A stretch of 64,000 bases of DNA. It comes from Lacticigenium naphthae DSM 19658 (lineage in GTDB: Bacteria > Bacillota > Bacilli > Lactobacillales > Carnobacteriaceae_A). The notes below the pieces were generated by a model. The model was given only the letters and a program-made list of their open reading frames with translations, was not told the DNA's origin and ran no database searches. The stretch spans positions 104,150 to 168,149 of the forward strand of contig NZ_AUEG01000004.1 of assembly GCF_000425865.1 (NCBI RefSeq). Reading direction: 5' to 3'. Below, piece by piece: positions 8,901 through 18,602 of this stretch (the stretch's first letter is position 1; the number at the start of each line of letters is the position of its first letter). The position numbers and the translations under genes were made by a program.

Positions 8901-8922
8901 GAAATTGATAGGATAAGTCAAT
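8895..8922 (-). promoter_or_regulatory. niaX promoter
   Basis: The minus strand reads TTGACT, 16 bp, TATAAT (about 8922 to 8895), a near-consensus sigma-A promoter. Its -10 is the right-hand end of the palindrome, so a bound repressor would occlude it. Confidence 0.8.
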
Positions 8923-8941
8923 CTTTTTTATTAACGGGACA

Positions 8942-9457
8942 TTAATCTCTGTAAATGATATTTAGGTTATCCAATTTTTCGCGAATCGTTTCAAAGACTT
9001 CCTTTGAAGGTGTGGTAATTGTATGAGTATGCAAACCTTCTGTCAGTTTGGATAATAGGGAGGTCTCCTCTTCTTTGATTTTTTTCAAAAAAGCATCTGC
9101 ATCATTTCTGGAAGCTATATTGAGTTGGCCTTTTATTTCTCCATAAACTGGATGATCAATGACCACATCAACGATGGCCCCGCCTGAATCTACGACAGTG
9201 TATAATTCATCAGCGGTTTGCTCAGCAGAATGCTGACAAACCACTTGTTGAATATACTGAGGCTGTTTTTGGTAATGTGTGATATACCCATTTGGTGTCG
9301 CTAGTATATCATTTCCGCTGGCTCTTAATAATGCAATATCTCCCACAATGACTTGTCTGCTCACGTTGAATTCAGTTCCTAACGATGAAGCCGTCATTGG
9401 TTTAAAAGCTTGCAACAACGTTTTCAATAGAGCATCTCTTCTTGAGTTGGCATCCAT
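8942..9457 (-). CDS. niaR: NAD-biosynthesis transcriptional repressor NiaR (3H domain)
   Basis: Regulator of the YrxA/NiaR family, 171 residues. It has an N-terminal winged helix-turn-helix of the HTH_11 type (about residues 6-60, RRDALLKTLLQAF through SRQVIVGDIALLRASG) and a C-terminal 3H domain named for conserved histidines, visible in CQHSAEQTADELYTVVD, VIDHPVYGEIKGQL and GLHTHTI. In characterised members nicotinic acid is the corepressor and niacin salvage and transport genes are the targets. The target here is almost certainly niaX, whose promoter palindrome starts 40 nt downstream. The ATG is preceded by GGAGGGAATGAA. It follows the ABC exporter by 33 nt with no terminator, so readthrough from glyQS or the exporter is possible. 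Confidence 0.93.
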   Translation of the reverse strand: MDANSRRDALLKTLLQAFKPMTASSLGTEFNVSRQVIVGDIALLRASGNDILATPNGYITHYQKQPQYIQQVVCQHSAEQTADELYTVVDSGGAIVDVVIDHPVYGEIKGQLNIASRNDADAFLKKIKEEETSLLSKLTEGLHTHTITTPSKEVFETIREKLDNLNIIYRD

Positions 9458-9490
9458 TTCATTCCCTCCAGTTTACTTTGCCGTGTTTTA

Positions 9491-11206
9491 TTACTCTCCA
9501 AATTGAGCTTCATACAAGCGTCTATAGGGACCACTACTACTCATGAGTTCCTGATGGGTGCCAATTTCTGCTATTCCCTGATCGGCTACTACTGCAATCC
9601 GATCGGCATTTTTAATTGTAGCCAAGCGATGGGCAATGATCAGTGTTGTACGCCCTTTTGCTAATGAATCTAAAGCTTCTTGTATCGCTTGTTCGGTTTC
9701 CGTATCCAAAGCAGAAGTGGCTTCATCTAGAATAAGAATAGGTGGATTTTTCAAAAAAATACGTGCGATAGACAAGCGTTGTTTCTGTCCCCCAGATAAT
9801 TTAACCCCGCGTTCTCCAATAATGGTTTGGATTCCTTTAGGCATTTGATTTACAACCGTTTCTAAATTCGCCAAACGGATAGCTTCCCATACCTCCTCAT
9901 CTGTGGCTTGCAAATTTCCGTAAGCAATATTTTCTCTGATCGTTCCAGGGAATAAGAAGACATCTTGTTGAACGATCCCAATTTGTTTTCGTAGTGACTC
10001 GATCGTCAAATCTTGAATAGGATAGCCATCTATCGTTATTTGTCCCTCATCTACTTCATAAAAACGAGGTAATAAATTACATAAAGTAGATTTCCCTGCC
10101 CCACTTGGTCCAACAAAAGCAATCGTTTCGCCTTGTTTGATGGAGAGATCGATAGAGTCCAATACGGTCAACTCTTCTTCATAACTAAATGTAACTGAAT
10201 CATATTCGATGTTTCCATTTAAATGGTCTATATCGATAGCATTTTCTTTATTTTGAATTTCTGGAAGACGATGGAGTTCCTCTTGAAACCGCTTAAATCC
10301 TGCTATTCCTTTTGGATAGCTCTCGATCATCGTGTTCACTTTTTCAATCGGGCGAACAAACACATTTGAAAAGAGAATAAAAGCTACAAAATCTCCGTAA
10401 CTGATTTCACCATTAATCGTATAGTAAGCTCCAAAGAATAAAGCGAACAAACTGATCAGCCGAATCAATAAGTAGTTATAAGAGTGACTGATCCCCATCA
10501 TTTTGTAGAATAAAAATTTCGATTTTTTATAAGCTTGATTTAATTTATCGAAACGCTTTGATTCGAACGATTCATTTGCAAAAGCTTGGACTACTCGAAT
10601 ACCACCGACTGAAGAAGCAATACCCGCACTGAAGTTAGCTAAGTCGTCATAAATTTGTGTGTTTATTTTTGTCATTTTCCGATTGAAAAAGGCTAACGCT
10701 AAAGCAATAAAAGGAACCAATATGAATGTTGCAATAGCTAACCTCACGTGAATAGTCATCATAAGACCGAACGCACCGGCTAATGTAAAAATCGTTATGA
10801 AAATATCTTCCGGTCCGTGATGAGCAACTTCGGCTATTTCAAACAGATCAGAAGTTAAACGCGTGATCAACTTGCCTGTTTCCCTCTCGTCAAAATAACT
10901 AAAAGATTGCTTTTGAACATGATCATACAGGTCTTTTCGCATGTCCGTTTCTATATTGATACCCAGTTGGTGACCATAGTAAGTCACAATGAACTGGAAA
11001 AAAGTATTCAGAAAAAACAGCAAAAAGAGTCCAAAAGAAACAAGCAAGATAATAGGCCAGTTCCCTGTTGGTAGCAACTCATCGGTAACTGTACTTACCA
11101 CCATAGGAAAGGCTAATTCCAGAAGTGCTACAAATATAGCACAACAAAAATCAATCATAAATAATTTTTTGTACGGTCGATAATATCCAAAAAAATTCTT
11201 CAACAT
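9491..11206 (-). CDS. ABC exporter, fused permease and ATPase (multidrug/lipid type)
   Basis: Half-transporter of the ABCB/MsbA-like type: six membrane helices in residues 1-310 and an ATPase domain with Walker A VGPSGAGKST (365-374), signature LSGGQKQR (about 470) and Walker B ILILDEATSALD (about 490). It should act as a homodimer at the membrane. The substrate cannot be told from sequence; relatives export drugs, lipids or peptides. I start it at the ATG at 11206 (MLKNFFGYYRPYKK, 571 residues) because GAGGGATC precedes it; an in-frame ATG at 11224 adds six residues with no Shine-Dalgarno. It lies between glyS and niaR on the same strand, but is not obviously linked to either function. Confidence 0.88.
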   Translation of the reverse strand: MLKNFFGYYRPYKKLFMIDFCCAIFVALLELAFPMVVSTVTDELLPTGNWPIILLVSFGLFLLFFLNTFFQFIVTYYGHQLGINIETDMRKDLYDHVQKQSFSYFDERETGKLITRLTSDLFEIAEVAHHGPEDIFITIFTLAGAFGLMMTIHVRLAIATFILVPFIALALAFFNRKMTKINTQIYDDLANFSAGIASSVGGIRVVQAFANESFESKRFDKLNQAYKKSKFLFYKMMGISHSYNYLLIRLISLFALFFGAYYTINGEISYGDFVAFILFSNVFVRPIEKVNTMIESYPKGIAGFKRFQEELHRLPEIQNKENAIDIDHLNGNIEYDSVTFSYEEELTVLDSIDLSIKQGETIAFVGPSGAGKSTLCNLLPRFYEVDEGQITIDGYPIQDLTIESLRKQIGIVQQDVFLFPGTIRENIAYGNLQATDEEVWEAIRLANLETVVNQMPKGIQTIIGERGVKLSGGQKQRLSIARIFLKNPPILILDEATSALDTETEQAIQEALDSLAKGRTTLIIAHRLATIKNADRIAVVADQGIAEIGTHQELMSSSGPYRRLYEAQFGE

Positions 11207-11506
11207 TCCTGATCCCTCTTCCATTTAAAAAGAAAAGTGCGTCTAAGATAAATCTCACAGCCTCTACCTCTTTTGCGAACATGGTTTTCCAAAATGTGAT
11301 CCCCAAAAGCAAATCCACCGTTCACTTCCCTATGCTGCAGTTGGTAGTGCCTAGCCTCAGCTGTTCCTTATTTAATAGGCGATAGATAACATCTGCAGGT
11401 TTAAACGCGTCTTGTTTCACTCTGGTTTTTACGCTCTTCTATTGTTGGTACTGCTATCAAATAAGCTATTCCCTTACGCGAATCCCTTCACTTTTACCTT
11501 ACGCTC
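11207..11506. other. Intergenic stretch between glyS and the ABC exporter, no gene found
   Basis: About 300 bp with no ORF of family-like sequence, no T-rich hairpin and no convincing promoter. The octamer ACGCTCTT occurs twice (near 11430 and 11502) and CCTTACGC occurs twice (near 11472 and 11498). It could be a decayed gene or an unrecognised leader. Confidence 0.4.
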
Positions 11507-13591
11507 TTATTTAACAATTAATTTATCAAATTGAGCAAAATGTGTGATCAGGTGTTGAACCTGATGAACTAATTGTAGGCGATTAGATCGGATGGTTTCA
11601 TCTTTGTCCATGACCATTGTTTCTTCAAAAAATTGATCGATAAGGGGCTGGAGGCTTTTTAACTGATTATAGTATACGGGAACGGCTGTATCGTTCGTTA
11701 AAACGGTTGTTAAGTTGATCAGACGTTCGTACAATGCTTTTTCTGAAGTAGTCGTCAGTAGGTCTGGGTTTATTGCACCAGCAGTGTCCATCGTCTCTTC
11801 ATTTTTGATGCTGATATTGATTACGCGTGTCATTGCTTCAACAAGTGACCTGAAATCTTCGCTTTGACTCTCTTTTTGAAGTAAGTTTGCGGTTTCCAGG
11901 ATACGGGATAATTTTTCTTGTTTAGAAGCTAGGATGGCTTCAATGATATCGTAAGAGATCGCATTCGCTTGTAACTGTGTCTTCATTCTCCCTTTGATAA
12001 ATTCGCTTACTTGAGGGTAAATAGTCTCTACTTGTTTTTTGAGATCGGCATCTTCCAATTGAATAGTTGTAGCGATCGTGTGAATCAGCTGATCGATCGG
12101 CAAATCAAATTGGTTTGATAAAATGATTTGAACGATACCGTTTGCTTGTCTTCTCAATGCGAATGGGTCATTTGAACCTGTTGGAATCATATCTGCAGCA
12201 AAGAAAAGGAGCAAACTATCTAGTTTGTCTGCCAAGGAAAGAATGGTTCCTTCGATGCTCACTGGAATTTCTCCATTGCTCGATAAAGGTAAATAGTGCT
12301 CACGAATAGCTTGAGCAACGGGCTCAGGATATCCTTCCAATACGGCATATTTTTCTCCCATGATCCCTTGCAGTTCAGGGAATTCCCCAACCATATGTGT
12401 CACTAAATCGAACTTGTAAATTGCGCTCGCTTGATTCACATAGTTTTTGCTTTCGTTTGTGATGGTTATGTTTTCCATCAATATGGTTGCGATTTGATTC
12501 ACTCGATCCATTTTAGCCTTTAAACTTCCCAGTTTTTCATGATAGGATACACCTTTTAATTTATCGACAAAAGTCTCAATAGAGTGCTTACGGTCTTCAT
12601 CATAAAAGAATTTTGCATCCGAAAGTCTAGCTTTCAAAACTTTTTCGTTTCCTTTTCTCACTCTATCAATGTGTTCCGCATTTCCATTCCGCACACCAAT
12701 AAAATAGGGGATCAAGGTATCTGTTTCATTTTTCACAGCAAAATAACGTTGATGGTCTTTCATAGATGAAATCAGAGCTTCAGCAGGCACGGCCAAAAAT
12801 TCATGGTTAAATTGCCCAAAAAAGGCTGTAGGAAATTCAACCATGTCCGTGACTTCGTTTAACAGCATCGGATCCAGGTCAATTTTCCAGTCATGTTCTT
12901 CCCCGAGCTTATTAACTTGAGTCTTGATTTGTTGTTTTCTCTCTTCTCTATCTGCAATGACATATTCTTGTTTCAATTTTCCTTCGTAATCTGATGCATG
13001 ATCTAAAACTATTTCTTTTCCTAAAAAACGATGTCCGCTTGTTATCCGATCAGCTTTCACTTCGAACAAACTAGTCGGAACGACTAGTTCATCTAAAAGA
13101 GAAACGATCCAATGAACAGGACGTATAAATGCAAAAGAATAATTGGCCCATTTCATTTTTACCGGGAATTCTAACGATTTCACTACTTCGATTAATTGCG
13201 GTAGTATTTCTGTTACGGGTCGACCCTTCGAGTATTTATCCACAAACACATAGTCATTCCCTTTAACTTCCTTAAAATAGAGAGCGTCTAAATCTACTTT
13301 GTTTCCTTTAGAAAATCCTATCGCAGCTTTAGACCATTCACCCGCATCGGTGAGAGCTGCTTTTTTTGACGGACCGCGTAAAGTTTCCGTATAATCCGCT
13401 TGTTTTGCTGAAAGTCCTTCAATTTTTACTGCTAAGCGCCGAGGAGTCGAATAAATGAGTACAGTCGTAAAATCTAGACGCTGTTCTTTTAAAAACTGGC
13501 TGGTTTTATTTCTGAATTGTTGACTAGCAGAGTCAATCACTTTAGCTGGCATTTCTTCCAGTCCTATTTCCAATAAATAAGTGTGTGTCAT
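11507..13591 (-). CDS. glyS: Glycyl-tRNA synthetase beta subunit
   Basis: Beta chain of the bacterial alpha2beta2 glycyl-tRNA synthetase (694 residues, typical 680-700). It begins with the family-typical MTHTYLLEIGLEEMPAKVI and contains an HD-like middle domain and a C-terminal anticodon-binding domain. It provides tRNA recognition, while the alpha chain holds the aminoacylation site. The ATG at 13591 is immediately next to the glyQ stop (13592), so translation is coupled and subunit stoichiometry can be matched. It is regulated together with glyQ by the glycine T-box upstream. Nothing unusual was seen. Confidence 0.97.
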   Translation of the reverse strand: MTHTYLLEIGLEEMPAKVIDSASQQFRNKTSQFLKEQRLDFTTVLIYSTPRRLAVKIEGLSAKQADYTETLRGPSKKAALTDAGEWSKAAIGFSKGNKVDLDALYFKEVKGNDYVFVDKYSKGRPVTEILPQLIEVVKSLEFPVKMKWANYSFAFIRPVHWIVSLLDELVVPTSLFEVKADRITSGHRFLGKEIVLDHASDYEGKLKQEYVIADREERKQQIKTQVNKLGEEHDWKIDLDPMLLNEVTDMVEFPTAFFGQFNHEFLAVPAEALISSMKDHQRYFAVKNETDTLIPYFIGVRNGNAEHIDRVRKGNEKVLKARLSDAKFFYDEDRKHSIETFVDKLKGVSYHEKLGSLKAKMDRVNQIATILMENITITNESKNYVNQASAIYKFDLVTHMVGEFPELQGIMGEKYAVLEGYPEPVAQAIREHYLPLSSNGEIPVSIEGTILSLADKLDSLLLFFAADMIPTGSNDPFALRRQANGIVQIILSNQFDLPIDQLIHTIATTIQLEDADLKKQVETIYPQVSEFIKGRMKTQLQANAISYDIIEAILASKQEKLSRILETANLLQKESQSEDFRSLVEAMTRVINISIKNEETMDTAGAINPDLLTTTSEKALYERLINLTTVLTNDTAVPVYYNQLKSLQPLIDQFFEETMVMDKDETIRSNRLQLVHQVQHLITHFAQFDKLIVK

Positions 13592-14494
13592 TTATTTCTC
13601 CTCCTTGCTAATGTCTTTTGATAATGGGAATCCTAGTTTTTCTCGTTCATCAATGTATGTGCGAGCAATTTTCCTCGCCATTTTGCGAATTCTAGCTAAG
13701 TAACCAGGACGATCCGTAGCGGAAACTGCCCCGCGTGCATCAAGCAAGTTGAAAACATGACTACACTTCAAGACATAATCATATCCTGGATGAACTAGCC
13801 CTTTATCAATTTGGATGGTTGCTTCTTTTTCAAATTTACTGAATAAATCAAATAGCATCTCGGTATCACTCGTTTCAAAAGAATAAACAGAGTGCTCATA
13901 CTCCGGTTGGAAGAATACTTCACCATACGTAACATCTTCAGACCAACGAATAGCGTAAACATTCTCCACATCTTGAATGTAAGAAGCCAACCGCTCTAAT
14001 CCATATGTGATTTCACTCGTGACGGAAGCAACCTCTATTCCACCTACTTGTTGGAAATAAGTAAATTGAGTGACTTCCATTCCATCTAGCCAGACTTCCC
14101 AACCTAATCCAGCACACCCTAGAGAAGGGTTCTCCCAGTTGTCTTCAACAAACCGGATATCATGTTTTAAAGGATCGATCCCTAACGCTATCAAACTATT
14201 TAAGTAGAGTTCTTGTATGTTTTTTGGTGAAGGTTTCATGACTACTTGAAATTGATGGTGCTGATACAAACGATTCGGATTTTCTCCGTATCTTCCATCC
14301 GCTGGCCTTCTGGAAGGTTCTACATATGCCGCATTCCACGGCTCGGGACCGTTGGATTTTAAAAATGTATACGGACTCATCGTACCGGCACCTTTTTCTG
14401 TATCGTAAGATTGCAACAACATACACCCCTGTTTTGACCAATAATTTTGTAATGTCAAAATTATTTCTTGGAACGTCAGTGTCTTCTCATTCAT
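13592..14494 (-). CDS. glyQ: Glycyl-tRNA synthetase alpha subunit
   Basis: Catalytic alpha chain of alpha2beta2 glycyl-tRNA synthetase, class II. Its about 300 residues match the family. Recognisable stretches are [19 protein letters not shown], the conserved [26 protein letters not shown] (motif 2 area) and the late [16 protein letters not shown] start it at the ATG at 14494 (MNEKTLTF) because AAGGAG is eight bases upstream; an in-frame GTG three codons earlier overlaps that site. First gene of the glyQS operon, controlled by the T-box leader 14539-14748. Confidence 0.97.
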   Translation of the reverse strand: MNEKTLTFQEIILTLQNYWSKQGCMLLQSYDTEKGAGTMSPYTFLKSNGPEPWNAAYVEPSRRPADGRYGENPNRLYQHHQFQVVMKPSPKNIQELYLNSLIALGIDPLKHDIRFVEDNWENPSLGCAGLGWEVWLDGMEVTQFTYFQQVGGIEVASVTSEITYGLERLASYIQDVENVYAIRWSEDVTYGEVFFQPEYEHSVYSFETSDTEMLFDLFSKFEKEATIQIDKGLVHPGYDYVLKCSHVFNLLDARGAVSATDRPGYLARIRKMARKIARTYIDEREKLGFPLSKDISKEEK

Positions 14495-14538
14495 TTTTTC
14501 CACTCCTTAATTAAATTAAACAATCGTATTTTACAAAA

Positions 14539-14577
14539 CAAAAAAACCTATGACGCATAGAAACAGACGTCATAGGG
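14539..14577 (-). terminator. T-box terminator of glyQS
   Basis: The 9-bp stem CCTATGACG/CGTCATAGG (14547-14555 with 14568-14576) is followed on the minus strand by seven T. It is the terminator half of the glycine T-box switch. Confidence 0.9.
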
Positions 14578-14748
14578 ACGATAAAATCGCGGTTCCACCC
14601 TACTTCTAGTTCTTTAAACTAGCAGCTTTTTTTAATAAACGCTCCGAAATGCCTTCACCGATGACTGTCTGGCTTTCACCTATCCAAACTCGCTTTCCTT
14701 CTCATCAGTTTCTTCTTTCATCTTCGCGTATGCATATTTATTTTTTCT
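14539..14748 (-). promoter_or_regulatory. Glycine T-box riboswitch upstream of glyQS
   Basis: tRNA-sensing transcription attenuator. The minus strand carries the T-box signature AGGGTGGAACCGCG (14601..14588), which pairs with the free CCA end of uncharged tRNA to form the antiterminator. The likely specifier codon is GGC (14653..14651, in the sequence GTGAAGGCATTTCGG), matching tRNA-Gly with anticodon GCC. The leader ends at the terminator 14539-14577. Uncharged tRNA-Gly should allow readthrough into glyQ. The class is certain from the T-box motif; the exact stem I boundaries are estimated. Confidence 0.92.
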
Positions 14749-14754
14749 CTACTA

Positions 14755-14783
14755 ATAATAGTCATTTGAAGCTAATTTGTCAA
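14755..14783 (-). promoter_or_regulatory. glyQS promoter
   Basis: TTGACA (14783..14778), a 17-bp spacer and TATTAT (14760..14755) on the minus strand. The -35 box overlaps the recO stop codon at 14780-14782, so the operon begins directly at the end of recO. Confidence 0.85.
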
Positions 14784-15583
14784 TTCTCATTTTCAGTGCC
14801 ATTTTTTTGTGCGGGTCGTTTTTTTAAAACAGCTTCCCACTTATACATATTATCTATAAACTTTTTGCTTTTTAAATGAAGGCCTACATATTCCTCGTAA
14901 ATTTGGTCGATCAACCAACGAATTTCTTTCTTGGTTTCTTCTTTCAGTGTTATTTTACCGACACGATCAAAAGATAAAATCGAAAAGAGACGCAGAAAAT
15001 GCACGGCTCGAGCAGTTGCCTGATATCTACGTTCATCCTCAACCCAATGTCTTTCGCACAAAATACCGTTGTGAACTGAGGAAAAATCAAATTTCCCCTG
15101 TGTTTCTCCGCAAAATACGCAACTATTGAGATTGGGCATGACTCCAAAGTGATAAAGAAATCTTACCTCGAAAATATTCATAATGATTTCGGGATCTTCT
15201 CCTTCATCAATAGCTGATAGTCCAAGTTTAAGTTGTTCAAACAAACCAGGATTTTTGATTTTATCTTCTAAGGCGGCATCTAATAAACTTAAAATATAAG
15301 TTGCGTAGGCATTTTTAAAAATATCTGTTTGCATACTTGTAAAATGATGAATATCTTTTACGTCACGTAAAAAACTTAACCCATCTGAGCGAATATCCGC
15401 AATATAGGTTCCATAACTGAAAGGTAAGATAGCACTTCGCAAACTATCTGTAGGTTTTTTTGATCCACGTACAAAAAACATCAATTTACCGTGCGTATTT
15501 GTAAAAATCTTGACAAGAAAGTCTCTTTCTTTGTGTTTTCTTACAGATAGAACGATCCCTTCGACTTCTTCTAGATTGCTCAC
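14780..15583 (-). CDS. recO: DNA repair protein RecO
   Basis: Recombination mediator that works with RecR (and RecF) to load RecA on SSB-coated single strands. It has an N-terminal OB fold (EEVEGIVLSVRKHKERDFLVKIFT) and a C-terminal helical region with a zinc-finger motif CVFCGE...ILCERHW (about residues 150-177). I choose a GTG start at 15583, which gives 267 residues and has GGAAGG eight bases upstream; the longer in-frame ATG at 15628 lacks a ribosome site and lies 13 nt from the era stop. Follows era on the same strand, the usual era-recO pair. Confidence 0.94.
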   Translation of the reverse strand: MSNLEEVEGIVLSVRKHKERDFLVKIFTNTHGKLMFFVRGSKKPTDSLRSAILPFSYGTYIADIRSDGLSFLRDVKDIHHFTSMQTDIFKNAYATYILSLLDAALEDKIKNPGLFEQLKLGLSAIDEGEDPEIIMNIFEVRFLYHFGVMPNLNSCVFCGETQGKFDFSSVHNGILCERHWVEDERRYQATARAVHFLRLFSILSFDRVGKITLKEETKKEIRWLIDQIYEEYVGLHLKSKKFIDNMYKWEAVLKKRPAQKNGTENEN

Positions 15584-15641
15584 GAGCTTTTCCTTCCTGT
15601 ATGAAAATTGGGTTGTAGTGCAAATCATTTGTTTGAATTAT

Positions 15642-16544
15642 TTAATAATCATCTTTTTTGTAGCCGTAATCTTGAATATGGTGTAACTTATCCCGCCAGT
15701 CTTTTTGAACTTTGATCCATAAATCTAAATAGATTTTATCGCCAAGCAGCCCTTCAATATCCTTACGAGCTCGGATGCCGATTTCTTTGAGCATCTTTCC
15801 ACCCTTGCCAATAATAATTCCTTTTTGACTCGCACGCTCAACAACTATGGTTGCGTGGATATTTACTTTTTCAGTTTCGCTTCGTGTGATACTTTCCACA
15901 ACGACCGCAATGGAATGTGGTATCTCTTCTCTGGTCAAATGAAGTACTTTTTCTCTAATTAATTCTGAGATGATAAAGTATTCCGGATGGTCCGTAACTT
16001 GATCCTCCGGGTAGAATTGAGGACCTTCTGGAATATATCCACGTATAACTTCCATCAAGGTGTCTATATTCATAGCTTGAGATGCAGACACAGGAATAAT
16101 CTCAGCAAAATCCATTTGTTTTTGATAGTCTGCAATAATCGGCAATAATTCATCAGGATGGACAGTGTCGATTTTATTGATGACTAAAAATACCGGTGAG
16201 CTAACCGTTTTTAATTTTTCAATAATGAAATTATCTCCGGGTCCTCTTTTTTCAGAAGCATTTACTAAAAATAAAATTACATCAACTTCATTGAATGTAC
16301 TCAAAGCGGATTCCACCATAAAATCCCCTAAGCGATGTTTCGGTTTATGGATCCCTGGAGTATCAATAAAAACAATTTGTTCTGAATCTGTCGTATGGAT
16401 CCCTTGAATTTTATTCCGTGTTGTTTGTGCTTTGTCGCTCATGATCGCAATTTTTTGACCCACAATTTGGTTCAACAAAGTCGACTTGCCTACATTGGGT
16501 CTTCCGATTATAGAGATAAATCCTGATTTATACGGTTCTGCCAA
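15642..16544 (-). CDS. era: GTPase Era
   Basis: Essential GTPase that binds the 3' end of 16S rRNA during 30S assembly. Its 300 residues are standard. The G motifs are G1 GRPNVGKST (14-22), G3 DTPG (61-64) and G4 NKID (about 122), followed by the C-terminal KH domain with the RNA loop [14 protein letters not shown] (about 245-258). It is the last member of the phoH-ybeY-dgkA-era series, all linked to rRNA maturation or envelope lipids, and reads on into recO. Confidence 0.98.
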   Translation of the reverse strand: MAEPYKSGFISIIGRPNVGKSTLLNQIVGQKIAIMSDKAQTTRNKIQGIHTTDSEQIVFIDTPGIHKPKHRLGDFMVESALSTFNEVDVILFLVNASEKRGPGDNFIIEKLKTVSSPVFLVINKIDTVHPDELLPIIADYQKQMDFAEIIPVSASQAMNIDTLMEVIRGYIPEGPQFYPEDQVTDHPEYFIISELIREKVLHLTREEIPHSIAVVVESITRSETEKVNIHATIVVERASQKGIIIGKGGKMLKEIGIRARKDIEGLLGDKIYLDLWIKVQKDWRDKLHHIQDYGYKKDDY

Positions 16545-16573
16545 AATATTCTCCTCCTAACAAACGATTGTAA

Positions 16574-16978
16574 TTAATTTATGATATGTTCAAAAAATAA
16601 AAGCACCTTAGGCAAGAAAATAATACAGCCAATAACTACTGACAATGACGCACTTAACAGTACGGAAGCGGCAGCCATATCTTTTACTTTCTTTGCCAAT
16701 GGATGAAACTCATAATTGGTAACTAAATCAACTAAATTTTCAATAACTGTATTTGTAATTTCCATGATCAATACAAAGAAAATAGAAAAAGTGACCCATA
16801 ACCATTCCATATAGGAAATATCAAATAAAAATCCAAGAATCAAGATGATGAATCCTAAGCTGAGATGTGTACGCATATTTCTTTCTTCTGAAAAAACAGT
16901 CTGGACACCTTTAAATGCATAGTGAAATGACTGCAGATACGTATGACTTTTTTGTGTATCTTTCTTATTTTCTTTCAA
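16574..16978 (-). CDS. dgkA: Diacylglycerol/undecaprenol kinase family protein
   Basis: Small integral-membrane kinase of the DgkA family, about 134 residues with three membrane helices. Gram-positive members phosphorylate undecaprenol to recycle the lipid carrier for cell-wall synthesis. Family residues are visible in [14 protein letters not shown] and [15 protein letters not shown], the active-site region. The start is probably a TTG at 16978, seven bases after the Shine-Dalgarno GAGGAG; an in-frame ATG at 16984 touches that site. It overlaps the ybeY 3' end, implying translational coupling. The substrate assignment (undecaprenol rather than diacylglycerol) follows from Gram-positive relatives. 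Confidence 0.9.
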   Translation of the reverse strand: MKENKKDTQKSHTYLQSFHYAFKGVQTVFSEERNMRTHLSLGFIILILGFLFDISYMEWLWVTFSIFFVLIMEITNTVIENLVDLVTNYEFHPLAKKVKDMAAASVLLSASLSVVIGCIIFLPKVLLFFEHIIN

Positions 16979-17444
16979 GACCATACTCCTCTAGCAACTC
17001 ATTTTGTAACGAAAACATTTCTTTTTCCTCTACTTCAGTTAAATGGTCGTATCCATTCAAATGAAGAAAACCATGAACTGTTAAAAATCCTAATTCTCTT
17101 TCAAATGAATGACCATAGTCTACTGCTTGTTCTTTGGTCCGTTCTAAACAGATAAAGATATCGCCTAATGCTCGCGGCAATTCTTCATCAAGCGTGTTCC
17201 AATTAAAATCAAATTCATCATCTGCCTCATCTTCCATCGCAAAACTGATGACATCCGTAATAGAGTCCTTTCCTCTATATTCACGGTTGATTTCTTTGAT
17301 CCGCTGACTACTTACAATTGTAACAGATATTTCTGCATCCTCTTCAATCGCCAACTTTTTGGCTGAAAATTCGATTATTGAATGGATAAGATCGAGGTGC
17401 TGTTGTTCTAATTCTTTTGTTTCATCTAAAATTTGTATATCCAT
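16965..17444 (-). CDS. ybeY: rRNA maturation endoribonuclease YbeY
   Basis: Zinc-dependent factor needed for 16S rRNA 3'-end maturation and ribosome quality control. Its 159 residues fit the family. The metal-binding signature H-x3-H-x5-H is clear in [11 protein letters not shown] (about residues 125-135), and the upstream [17 protein letters not shown] stretch is also family-typical. It lies 21 nt after phoH and overlaps dgkA, within the phoH-ybeY-dgkA-era group. Confidence 0.97.
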   Translation of the reverse strand: MDIQILDETKELEQQHLDLIHSIIEFSAKKLAIEEDAEISVTIVSSQRIKEINREYRGKDSITDVISFAMEDEADDEFDFNWNTLDEELPRALGDIFICLERTKEQAVDYGHSFERELGFLTVHGFLHLNGYDHLTEVEEKEMFSLQNELLEEYGLERK

Positions 17445-17465
17445 TTCTTTATCTTCCTATCTCTT

Positions 17466-18434
17466 TTAATTATCTTCTGCCTTTTCATAAGCATCAATGA
17501 CGGTTGAAACTAATGGATGCCTTACTACATCTTGAGCATCAAAATGCACAAAAGAAATACCCTTAACAGAGTGAAGAACTTTCTCTGCATGGATCAATCC
17601 ACTGTTAACTCTTTTAGGTAAATCGATTTGAGTTATATCGCCATTAATAATTATTTTAGAACCAAACCCTAATCGAGTGAGGAACATTTTCATTTGTGGA
17701 ACAGTCGTATTTTGAGCTTCGTCTAAAATGATAAAAGCATCGTCTAATGTGCGTCCACGCATATAAGCTAACGGAGCGACCTCGATCGTTCCACGTTCCA
17801 TTAGTCTGTTAGTATGTTCCACTCCAAAAATCGTATAAAGAGAGTCATAAAGCGGCCGTAAGTATGGATCTACTTTCTCTTTTAAGTCTCCCGGTAAAAA
17901 TCCCAAACTTTCCCCTGCTTCAACTGCTGGTCTCGTTAAAATAATTCGTTTGACCTCTCCGGCTCGCATAGCTGAAACAGCCATCACAACTGCTAAAAAA
18001 GTTTTCCCTGTACCAGCAGGACCGATCCCAAATACAATATCATGGGTTTTAGCGGCTTGAACATAATTTCTCTGTCCAACATTTTTTACGTGAATGGGTT
18101 TATCATTTCGATCTCTTCCGATCACTTCTTCAAGCATTTTTTGAAAATATTTTATTTTACCTTGTTGAGCGAGACGAATTGCACTCATTATATCTTTTTT
18201 TTCAATTTCTTTATTTGATTCTAAAAACAGTGAAAACTGTTCAAATATTTCTTTTACCACGGTTACTACAGAATTTTCCCCGTTTATTTCAATTTTATTG
18301 CCTTTTTGATTAAGTGAAACTGGAAAGTATTCTTCAATTAAGGCCAAATGATTGTTATGAAACCCCACAACATTTATCAAATCCTCGACAGATTCAAACT
18401 CAACAGTTTCTTTTGAATTCAAGCTTTTTGTCAA
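17466..18434 (-). CDS. PhoH-like ATPase (YqfK/PhoH family)
   Basis: Cytoplasmic P-loop ATPase of the PhoH family, 322 residues. An N-terminal KH-like segment precedes the ATPase domain with Walker A GIGPAGTGKTFLA (136-148) and Walker B-type FIILDEAQN (234-242). Its conserved position before ybeY and era suggests a role in RNA metabolism, but the biochemical function in Firmicutes is not firmly known. The ATG is at 18434. Upstream is the yqeY terminator, so its promoter should lie between 18435 and 18560; I found no convincing box pair. Confidence 0.94.
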   Translation of the reverse strand: MTKSLNSKETVEFESVEDLINVVGFHNNHLALIEEYFPVSLNQKGNKIEINGENSVVTVVKEIFEQFSLFLESNKEIEKKDIMSAIRLAQQGKIKYFQKMLEEVIGRDRNDKPIHVKNVGQRNYVQAAKTHDIVFGIGPAGTGKTFLAVVMAVSAMRAGEVKRIILTRPAVEAGESLGFLPGDLKEKVDPYLRPLYDSLYTIFGVEHTNRLMERGTIEVAPLAYMRGRTLDDAFIILDEAQNTTVPQMKMFLTRLGFGSKIIINGDITQIDLPKRVNSGLIHAEKVLHSVKGISFVHFDAQDVVRHPLVSTVIDAYEKAEDN

Positions 18435-18561
18435 AAAATAGCACTCCCTTATTTCTTCACTATGTACTAAGATGATAGCATAAAAACGATTTAAATAGAA
18501 ATAATTATGATAGCTTGACCATATTCGCTAACGGTTTCAAACTTGCTTACCGTAAACAACG

Positions 18562-18596
18562 CAAAAAAAAGAACTGAGAGTTATATCTCAGTTCTC
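18562..18596 (-). terminator. Rho-independent terminator of rpsU-yqeY
   Basis: The 10-bp perfect stem AGAACTGAGA/TCTCAGTTCT (18570-18579 with 18586-18595) is followed by eight T on the minus strand. Confidence 0.92.
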
Positions 18597-18602
18597 TTAG
18601 TT

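Noticed and set aside
14649..14879. Plus-strand ORF of 76 codons over the glyQS leader
   Set aside because: It overlaps the T-box riboswitch and the recO end on the other strand; the sequence is explained by the RNA element.
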